DNA of 64,000 nt, taken from contig JAZAQT010000112.1 of the NCBI GenBank assembly GCA_036417435.1, forward strand, positions 124,001 through 188,000, given 5' to 3'. This DNA is from Inia geoffrensis (taxonomy: Eukaryota > Chordata > Mammalia > Artiodactyla > Iniidae). Position 1 is the first letter of the stretch. Every line of letters starts with the position of its first letter. The notes under the pieces are model-generated. The model searched no databases. It worked only from the letters and a program-made list of their open reading frames with translations, and had not been told where the DNA came from. Made by a program: the position numbers and the translations under genes. Of the stretch, positions 1-7,828 are shown piece after piece.

Positions 1-1099
1 CCGTGTTTCCCGTTTTGAAAGGTCTATTCATGGGGCATTGACTCTCCCAGAGAGGCACACTTTCCGTGGCATTCTAGAAACTGTAGTCATGGATCTGGGA
101 AGAAAAGGCATTTACTCTCCTAAACCGTGGGGCTTCCAAGGCCTGGTTGGGAGCTGATGCTGCCACTCTCTAAAACTAAGTGGAGACTAACAGTCAGAAG
201 TTGCCTCGAGGTAAGTCTCTGAATTGCCCTGCGAAATCGGAGGCATCCAGCTGTTTTTGTGTGGTCTTCATCACCGTTCTGGACGGCTTGATATTTTTCT
301 TTCCGTACGTAGGCCTATCAGTTTTGTGGCCTCTCCCATTTTGGATGCTCAGGCTCAGCAGCCATGGCTCACGGGCCCTTTTGCCCTGCGGCATGTGGGA
401 TCCTCCCGGACCGGGGCACGAACCCATGTGCCCTGCATCGGGACCAGACTCTAAACCAGTGCACCACCAGGGAAGCCCGAAGTTCTGCATTGTTTTAAGG
501 TTCACACATTTCCGGACACCTAGAACACTCGCGTTGGCACCCTATTCCCTACAAGAATACTGAGCAACGGCAGGCTCCACTGGCCTGCCCAGAAACATCC
601 ATGCCCGGAAGCCTTTCCCAGTCACTCTGTGCACGCCCAGTGTAGGGCAAAACATTGCACTCTTCCTTGGGACAGGTAGATTTCCTCAGACCACCGACAG
701 CTGGCAGAAACGATTTTCTCTCCGGTCCTACATGTCATGGAAATCTTCCACATTGCCCTCCTCTGAACTGCATTTAGAGAAACAGTCTGCTTCACATGCC
801 TTCTAAGAACTCATACCGGAAGACACCATACCAACAGGAGAAAGCTGGCATGCGTTCCTACTGTCATAAAAGCAGAGTTCTTCCTGTTACACTGCAGCAT
901 TTGAGACGAGACTAAAGCCCAATAGCGTACCTAGAGCGTTCCTTGGATGAGGGAGTTGGCTACATGCAGAACACCCTGTGTAGAGAAGTTGATTCAGCCA
1001 AGTGTGACGAGTGTTTACTTCGAGTGTCTTCCAACTTGTTAGAAATCACAATGTTATAGGCTGCGTGTTCACTGGAAATGGTGTTCCTGATGGCACAAG
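1..1099 (+). repeat. Quarter module Q1 (basic ~0.9-kb module plus SINE)
   Basis: First of four related modules in the unit. The order of blocks is: a start block with TTTTGAAA and the 'CTGGGAAGAAAAGG' run, a middle block interrupted by the SINE (291-478), and one copy of the 187-bp block from about 852. Without the SINE and its possible duplicated target it is about 0.90 kb. Confidence 0.7.
291..478 (-). mobile_element. CHR-type tRNA-derived SINE in U1
   Basis: Read on the minus strand it begins GGGCTTCCCTGGTGG at 478 and ends in an A-rich tail near 291. A Pol III box A-like TGGTGCACTGG lies at 466-456 and a box B-like GGTTCGTGCCC at 424-414 (T where the canonical box B has A). It then has GGATCCCACATGCCGC, GTGAGCCATGGC and GGGAGAGGCCACA segments typical of CHR SINEs of cetaceans, hippos and ruminants. 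The segment between GAGCCT and GGGAGAGG is shorter than I recall for the family, so a small internal deletion is likely. A degraded target duplication may flank it: GTTCTG at 276-281 and at 482-487, about 10 of 14 bases matching when extended. The A tail is short and mutated, so it is an old, inactive copy. Confidence 0.9.
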
Positions 1100-1744
1100 C
1101 ATTGCTTTCCATTTTGAAAACTCCATTCGTTCTGCCTTGAAGCTTCCCCTGAAAAACACTGTTTTTGACCGGCCTGTAGACCCTGTATGCAGGGATCAGG
1201 GAGGAAGAGGAGTTTTCTCTAAAGAAACAGGGTGCTTTCATATCCTGGCTAGGAGCTCATCCTGTCATGCTCAACAACAGAAGGGAAATTCAATGTGAGT
1301 ACTGACCTCAAGGGAAGGCCTAGAGTAGATCTGCAGCAACAGAGTATACAGCAGTTCTTTGAGGTCTTAGTGGCTCTTGTGCCTTACGTTCACTTTGTTA
1401 CCGATTTCAGGACTGCTAAACCCTTTGGGTGTGCACGCGTATCCCTGAAACATCACTGAGTACCTCCCCTCCCCTGTGGGCCGGCTGAGCAACACCCAGG
1501 CCAGTAGACTTTTCAGAGGCCCTCTGTGGATGCCGAGGGAAGGTCAACGCACGGCACTTTTGCTTGGGAGTGCTATAGTTCCAAACAAATCAAACAGCAT
1601 CAGGAACACATTTCTGGCACGTGCACTGTGCCATGGAAGTTTTCGTCCCTGCTCACCTCGGAACAGCGCTGAGAAAATTGGTGGCTTAGATTGCCTTTAA
1701 TGACTCCGTTCCAAAGTCACTCTACTCAAGGCGAAAGGCTGCTT

Positions 1745-2117
1745 GTGTTCCAACTGCAACTAAAGCACGGCTCTTCGTGTGACACTGCAGTCTCTTGGCA
1801 GAGGCAAATGTTTATAAGCTTACCTAGAGGCTGACTTCGTTGAGGCAGTTCGCTACACGCAGGACACCTTGTCTTTGGAAGTTCATTCAGGGAAGGGCCT
1901 ATTGCGTACCTTGTGGGAGAAAGACTGCGTGTGTTCCAACTGCAACTAAAGCAGAGTTCTCCGTGGAACACTGCAGTGTTTTGTAAGAGGAAATGCTTAT
2001 AGCTCTAAATAGAGCCTGTCATGTTTGAGGCACTTTGCTACGTGCAGGCGTCGCTAAGTAAACATGTTGATTCATGGATGGACCCATTGTGTACCTTCTG
2101 TGTCTTTGACCTGTTCA
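1745..2117 (+). repeat. Two tandem copies of a ~187-bp block in half A
   Basis: 'GTGTTCCAACTGCAACTAAA' occurs at 1745 and again at 1931 (period 186). Each copy runs on through CACTGCAG, GAGGCAAATG/GAGGAAATG, a TTATA run, GAGGCA and a 'TGCGTACC'/'TGTGTACC' end. A single diverged copy starts near 852 in Q1. In all four modules the start of the last copy lies 243-248 bp before the next module. Confidence 0.8.
1773..1789 (+). other. Degenerate CENP-B-box-like 17-mer in half A
   Basis: CTTCGTGTGACACTGCA shares 7 of the 9 essential positions with the CENP-B box pattern nTTCGnnnnAnnCGGGn (TTCG, A, and C and G of the CGGG core). The two missing core bases make binding doubtful. It recurs at this offset in every unit. 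Confidence 0.2.
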
Positions 2118-2173
2118 ATTTCCACATACGTACGCTGCATGTCTACCTGCCAACGGGGGAGTGATGGCACAAG

Positions 2174-2836
2174 GCGTATTTTCCCATTTTGAAAGTTCTA
2201 TGCAAGGGGCATTGAATTTCCTGGCAGGGCAAACTTTTCACGGCCCTCTAGAAACTGTAGGCATGGCTCTGGGAAGAAAAGTTTTCTCTACTATAATGTG
2301 GTGCCACCAAGGCCTGGTTGGGAGCTGATGCTGCCACTCTCTATACTTAAGTGGAGACCAACAGTCAGCCCTTGCCTCGACGTAAATCTCGAGGACAGCT
2401 AGATTTCCTCAGCAATCCAACAGATGCAAGAAATCAGTTTCCTCACGTCATACATGCCAGGGATTGTCCTTATCTGATTGTCCTTCCTGATTGTCCTTAT
2501 CTGACCAGCACTTAGGAAAAATGTCTGCTTCCCATTCCTTACAGGAACTCATACACCCACCCCCCCATAACTACAGGAGAAAGTCGGCTTGCATCCCTAC
2601 TGCAACTAAGGCACGGTGCTTTTTGTTATTCTACAGGATTTTAGAATTGGCGAAAGCCCGATACACTACCTGGCGTGTTCCTTGGATGCGGGATTTCAAT
2701 ACACGCAGAACACCTTGTGAAGAAAAGATGATTCAGGTAACTGTGACCAGTGTGTACCTAGATTGTCTTCTGACTTGTGAGAAATCACACTGGTATAGGT
2801 TGCTGTTCACTGGAAATGGGGACCTGATGGCAGAAT
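2174..2836 (+). repeat. Quarter module Q3 (basic module with internal deletion)
   Basis: At 663 bp this is the shortest module. The start block runs to about 2395 and jumps directly to sequence matching about 671 onward in Q1, so about 230-250 bp of the middle block is missing. One copy of the 187-bp block follows from about 2591. Confidence 0.7.
2463..2503 (+). repeat. Short tandem repeat, 13-14 bp x 3
   Basis: Three consecutive copies of ATTGTCCTTATCTG (14, 13 and 14 bp; the middle one has CCTG for ATCTG). Present at the same offset in every unit and absent from half A, so it arose in half B before the 3.9-kb unit was amplified. No copy-number variation between units was seen. Confidence 0.9.
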
Positions 2837-3483
2837 TCTTGCTTTCCCGTTGTTTTGGAAGCTCCATTCTTGCTGCCTTGAAGCTTCCAAAACAACAGTG
2901 TTTTTCCCGGGCCTGTAGACCCTGTCTTCAGGGCTCAGGGAAGAAAAGGAGTTTTCTCCGAAGAAACAGGGCGCTTGCATATCCTGGTTCGGAGCGCATC
3001 CTGTCATGCTCTAGGGACAAAGGGAAATTCGATGTGAGTGCTTACCTCAAGGTAAGGCATAGATTAGCCCTGCAGGAACGGAGCATACAGCAGTTCTTTG
3101 AGGTCTTAGTAGCCGTTGTGCTTTATTTTAACTGTGGTACCGTTTTCAGGACTCCTCGACCCTTTGGTTTGTGCACCCGTTTTCCTACAACATCACTGAG
3201 TGCCTCCCGGCCGCCCTGCATTGGCTGAGCCACAGCCAGGCCAGTGGGCCCTTCAGAGGGCCTACTGTGTGCCATGTGAATGACAACACACAGCACTTTC
3301 CCTTGGAACTGCTATATTTCCTCAGAAATCCAACAGCATCAGCAACACATTTCTGGCACGTACACTGTGCCCTGGAAGTTTTCGTCTTTGGCCATCTCTG
3401 AGGTGCACTGAGAAAATAGGCTGCTTAGATTTCCTTTAATGACCTCCTTCCAAAGTCACTCGACTCAAGGCCAAAGTCCGCTT

Positions 3484-3857
3484 GTGTTCCAACTGCAAGT
3501 ACAGCATGGCTCTTCGTGTAACACTGCAGGCTTTGTGGGGAGGCAAATGCTTATAGACCTAACGGGAGCCTGGCCTTGGTTGAGGCAATTCGCTTCACGC
3601 AGGACACCTTGCATAGAGAAGTTCATTCAGGGAAGGGCCCACTGCGTACCTTCTGTGAGAAAGTCTGCTTGTGTTCAGCCTGCAGCTACAGCAGAGTTCT
3701 TCGTGTAACCCTGCAGTGTTTTAGGCGGGGAAATGCTTACAGGCTTACCTAGAGCCTGTCTTGTTTGAGGCCCATTGTTACACACACAAGGCCCTGGGTA
3801 AAGATGTTGATATACGGAAGGGCCCATTGTGGACCTCCTGTGTCTTTCGACATGTTA
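3484..3857 (+). repeat. Two tandem copies of the ~187-bp block in half B
   Basis: Counterparts of the half-A pair, starting at 3484 (GTGTTCCAAC) and 3671 (GTGTTCAGCC), period 187. The second copy runs into the b-variable segment of the array. A single diverged copy sits near 2591 in Q3. Confidence 0.8.
3512..3528 (+). other. Degenerate CENP-B-box-like 17-mer in half B
   Basis: CTTCGTGTAACACTGCA, the half-B counterpart of the half-A site, with the same 7 of 9 essential positions. A third related site in the next 187-bp block (CTTCGTGTAACCCTGCA, about 3699-3715) scores the same. Confidence 0.2.
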
Positions 3858-3914
3858 AATTTACAGGGCAGTATACTGTGTGTCTAACTGCAAATGCGGG
3901 CCGGATGGCACAAG

Positions 3915-6900
3915 CCGTGTTTCCCGTTTTGAAAGGTCTATTCATGGGGCATTGACTCTCCCAGAGAGGCACACTTTCCGTGGCATTCTAGAAACTGTAG
4001 TCATGGATCTGGGAAGAAAAGGCATTTACTCTCCTAAACCGTGGGGCTTCCAAGGCCTGGTTGGGAGCTGATGCTGCCACTCTCTAAAACTAAGTGGAGA
4101 CTAACAGTCAGAAGTTGCCTCGAGGTAAGTCTCTGAATTGCCCTGCGAAATCGGAGGCATCCAGCTGTTTTTGTGTGGTCTTCATCACCGTTCTGGACGG
4201 CTTGATATTTTTCTTTCCGTACGTAGGCCTATCAGTTTTGTGGCCTCTCCCATTTTGGATGCTCAGGCTCAGCAGCCATGGCTCACGGGCCCTTTTGCCC
4301 TGCGGCATGTGGGATCCTCCCGGACCGGGGCACGAACCCATGTGCCCTGCATCGGGACCAGACTCTAAACCAGTGCACCACCAGGGAAGCCCGAAGTTCT
4401 GCATTGTTTTAAGGTTCACACATTTCCGGACACCTAGAACACTCGCGTTGGCACCCTATTCCCTACAAGAATACTGAGCAACGGCAGGCTCCACTGGCCT
4501 GCCCAGAAACATCCATGCCCGGAAGCCTTTCCCAGTCACTCTGTGCACGCCCAGTGTAGGGCAAAACATTGCACTCTTCCTTGGGACAGGTAGATTTCCT
4601 CAGACCACCGACAGCTGGCAGAAACGATTTTCTCTCCGGTCCTACATGTCATGGAAATCTTCCACATTGCCCTCCTCTGAACTGCACTTAGAGAAACAGT
4701 CTGCTTCACATTCCTTCTAAGAACTCATACCGGAAGACACCATACCAACAGGAGAAAGCTGGCATGCGTCCCTACTGTCATAAAAGCAGAGTTCTTCCTG
4801 TTACACTGCAGCATTTGAGACGAGACTAAAGCCCAATAGCGTACCTAGAGCGTTCCTTGGATGAGGGAGTTGGCTACATGCAGAACACCCTGTGTAGAGA
4901 AGTTGATTCAGCCAAGTGTGACGAGTGTTTACTTCGAGTGTCTTCCAACTTGTTAGAAATCACAATGTTATAGGCTGCGTGTTCACTGGAAATGGTGTTC
5001 CTGATGGCACAAGCATTGCTTTCCATTTTGAAAACTCCATTCGTTCTGCCTTGAAGCTTCCCCTGAAAAACACTGTTTTTGACCGGCCTGTAGACCCTGT
5101 ATGCAGGGATCAGGGAGGAAGAGGAGTTTTCTCTAAAGAAACAGGGTGCTTTCATATCCTGGCTAGGAGCTCATCCTGTCATGCTCAACAACAGAAGGGA
5201 AATTCAATGTGAGTACTGACCTCAAGGGAAGGCCTAGAGTAGATCTGCAGCAACAGAGTATACAGCAGTTCTTTGAGGTCTTAGTGGCTCTTGTGCCTTA
5301 CGTTCACTTTGTTACCGATTTCAGGACTGCTAAACCCTTTGGGTGTGCACGCGTATCCCTGAAACATCACTGAGTACCTCCCCTCCCCTGTGGGCCGGCT
5401 GAGCAACACCCAGGCCAGTAGACTTTTCAGAGGCCCTCTGTGGATGCCGAGGGAAGGTCAACGCACGGCACTTTTGCTTGGGAGTGCTATAGTTCCAAAC
5501 AAATCAAACAGCATCAGGAACACATTTCTGGCACGTGCACTGTGCCATGGAAGTTTTCGTCCCTGCTCACCTCGGAACAGCGCTGAGAAAATTGGTGGCT
5601 TAGATTGCCTTTAATGACTCCGTTCCAAAGTCACTCTACTCAAGGCGAAAGGCTGCTTGTGTTCCAACTGCAACTAAAGCACGGCTCTTCGTGTGACACT
5701 GCAGTCTCTTGGCAGAGGCAAATGTTTATAAGCTTACCTAGAGGCTGACTTCGTTGAGGCAGTTCGCTACACGCAGGACACCTTGTCTTTGGAAGTTCAT
5801 TCAGGGAAGGGCCTATTGCGTACCTTGTGGGAGAAAGACTGCGTGTGTTCCAACTGCAACTAAAGCAGAGTTCTCCGTGGAACACTGCAGTGTTTTGTAA
5901 GAGGAAATGCTTATAGCTCTAAATAGAGCCTGTCATGTTTGAGGCACTTTGCTACGTGCAGGCGTCGCTAAGTAAACATGTTGATTCATGGATGGACCCA
6001 TTGTGTACCTTCTGTGTCTTTGACCTGTTCAATTTCCACATACGTACGCTGCATGTCTACCTGCCAACGGGGGAGTGATGGCACAAGGCGTATTTTCCCA
6101 TTTTGAAAGTTCTATGCAAGGGGCATTGAATTTCCTGGCAGGGCAAACTTTTCACGGCCCTCTAGAAACTGTAGGCATGGCTCTGGGAAGAAAAGTTTTC
6201 TCTACTATAATGTGGTGCCACCAAGGCCTGGTTGGGAGCTGATGCTGCCACTCTCTATACTTAAGTGGAGACCAACAGTCAGCCCTTGCCTCGACGTAAA
6301 TCTCGAGGACAGCTAGATTTCCTCAGCAATCCAACAGATGCAAGAAATCAGTTTCCTCACGTCATACATGCCAGGGATTGTCCTTATCTGATTGTCCTTC
6401 CTGATTGTCCTTATCTGACCAGCACTTAGGAAAAATGTCTGCTTCCCATTCCTTACAGGAACTCATACACCCACCCCCCCATAACTACAGGAGAAAGTCG
6501 GCTTGCATCCCTACTGCAACTAAGGCACGGTGCTTTTTGTTATTCTACAGGATTTTAGAATTGGCGAAAGCCCGATACACTACCTGGCGTGTTCCTTGGA
6601 TGCGGGATTTCAATACACGCAGAACACCTTGTGAAGAAAAGATGATTCAGGTAACTGTGACCAGTGTGTACCTAGATTGTCTTCTGACTTGTGAGAAATC
6701 ACACTGGTATAGGTTGCTGTTCACTGGAAATGGGGACCTGATGGCAGAATTCTTGCTTTCCCGTTGTTTTGGAAGCTCCATTCTTGCTGCCTTGAAGCTT
6801 CCAAAACAACAGTGTTTTTCCCGGGCCTGTAGACCCTGTCTTCAGGGCTCAGGGAAGAAAAGGAGTTTTCTCCGAAGAAACAGGGCGCTTGCATATCCTG

Positions 6901-7828
6901 GTTCGGAGCGCATCCTGTCATGCTCTAGGGACAAAGGGAAATTCGATGTGAGTGCTTACCTCAAGGTAAGGCATAGATTAGCCCTGCAGGAACGGAGCAT
7001 ACAGCAGTTCTTTGAGGTCTTAGTAGCCGTTGTGCTTTATTTTAACTGTGGTACCGTTTTCAGGACTCCTCGACCCTTTGGTTTGTGCACCCGTTTTCCT
7101 ACAACATCACTGAGTGCCTCCCGGCCGCCCTGCATTGGCTGAGCCACAGCCAGGCCAGTGGGCCCTTCAGAGGGCCTACTGTGTGCCATGTGAATGACAA
7201 CACACAGCACTTTCCCTTGGAACTGCTATATTTCCTCAGAAATCCAACAGCATCAGCAACACATTTCTGGCACGTACACTGTGCCCTGGAAGTTTTCGTC
7301 TTTGGCCATCTCTGAGGTGCACTGAGAAAATAGGCTGCTTAGATTTCCTTTAATGACCTCCTTCCAAAGTCACTCGACTCAAGGCCAAAGTCCGCTTGTG
7401 TTCCAACTGCAAGTACAGCATGGCTCTTCGTGTAACACTGCAGGCTTTGTGGGGAGGCAAATGCTTATAGACCTAACGGGAGCCTGGCCTTGGTTGAGGC
7501 AATTCGCTTCACGCAGGACACCTTGCATAGAGAAGTTCATTCAGGGAAGGGCCCACTGCGTACCTTCTGTGAGAAAGTCTGCTTGTGTTCAGCCTGCAGC
7601 TACAGCAGAGTTCTTCGTGTAACCCTGCAGTGTTTTAGGCGGGGAAATGCTTACAGGCTTACCTAGAGCCTGTCTTGTTTGAGGCCCATTGTTACACACA
7701 CAAGGCCCTGGGTAAAGATGTTGATATACGGAAGGGCCCATTGTGGACCTCCTGTGTCTTTCGACATGTTAAATTTACAGGGCAGTATACTGTGTGTCTA
7801 ACTGCAAATGCGGGCCGGATGGCACAAG
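3915..7828 (+). repeat. Array unit U2 (3,914 bp, majority haplotype)
   Basis: Majority alleles at the reference sites (798 T, 856 C, 1337 C, 1563 C, 1603 G, 1677 A), with the a form at both edges. It can serve as a near-consensus copy of the unit. Confidence 0.97.
4205..4392 (-). mobile_element. CHR-type SINE in U2
   Basis: Same insertion at the same offset as in U1; no difference seen. Confidence 0.9.

Larger units (their letters stand above)
1..2173 (+). repeat. Half A of the dimeric unit (shown in U1)
   Basis: The unit splits into two diverged halves that align end to end. The boundary is set by matching the start of the unit with 2174, in both cases just after 'GATGGCACAAG'. Shared blocks include the 'CTAGAAACTGTAG' and 'GGTTGGGAGCTGATGCTGCC' stretches near the start of each half. 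Half A is 432 bp longer than half B. The excess is explained by the SINE and by a block that half B has lost (about 214-668 has no counterpart in half B). The same division holds at the same offsets in every unit. Confidence 0.85.
1100..2173 (+). repeat. Quarter module Q2 (basic module plus an extra 187-bp block)
   Basis: Starts at the counterpart of the unit start ('GGCACAAG' just before, then CATTGCTTTCCATTTTGAAA). It has the intact middle block (about 1290-1640), which aligns with the two sides of the SINE in Q1, and two tandem copies of the 187-bp block (from 1745 and 1931). Minus the extra copy it is about 0.89 kb. Confidence 0.7.
1..3914 (+). repeat. Array unit U1 (3,914 bp, type a throughout)
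   Basis: This is the reference copy for the offsets used in other entries. It has the a form at both its start and its end. It carries a private T at 773 (C in all others). It has G at 798 and T at 856, as in U4, U6 and U10, but C at 1337, C at 1563 and G at 1603 as in the majority. It therefore looks like a mosaic of two unit lineages with a switch between 856 and 1337. Confidence 0.97.
2174..3914 (+). repeat. Half B of the dimeric unit (shown in U1), 1,741 bp
   Basis: It is homologous to half A over its whole length but lacks the SINE and about 240 bp of satellite sequence next to the SINE site. Its length is close to the roughly 1.76 kb reported for the cetacean common satellite. It contains sites seen once per unit: GAATTC at 2833, CCCGGG at 2906 and GGTACC at 3136, so a genomic digest with those enzymes should give a ladder of about 3.9 kb. 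The link to the known satellite is inferred from length and host only. Confidence 0.82.
2837..3914 (+). repeat. Quarter module Q4 (basic module plus an extra 187-bp block)
   Basis: Same architecture as Q2: intact middle block (about 3030-3380) and two tandem 187-bp blocks (from 3484 and 3671). Minus the extra copy it is about 0.89 kb. Q2 and Q4 are the closest pair in layout, which fits a half unit that was duplicated after the extra block arose. Confidence 0.7.

Noticed and set aside
291..478. tRNA gene
   Set aside because: The segment has Pol III box-like motifs, but these belong to the tRNA-derived head of a SINE. No full cloverleaf is evident.
180..563. 127-codon frame across the SINE, with a hydrophobic stretch resembling a membrane segment
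   Set aside because: It starts at GTG, reads the SINE in antisense, and competes with another open frame on the opposite strand over the same bases. Such frames are common in CHR SINE copies and are not evidence of a gene.
960..1298. Overlapping frames of 93 codons (minus) and 95 codons (plus)
   Set aside because: They overlap on opposite strands in satellite sequence, have no known domain, and are broken in the other modules.
2288..2300. TATA-like stretch (CTATAATG) as a promoter
   Set aside because: Isolated AT-rich match with no gene downstream and no supporting elements.
2491..3228. Longest open frame of the unit (245 codons, repeated in all 16 full units)
   Set aside because: Starts at TTG; the first ATG is at 2521. 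It has no recognisable domain. The matching part of half A does not keep the frame open, and it runs through three different satellite blocks. It recurs only because the DNA is repeated.
1..3914. Endogenous retrovirus or LINE as the source of the unit
   Set aside because: No frame resembles reverse transcriptase, integrase, gag or env, and no long terminal repeats were found. The internal repeats are satellite modules.
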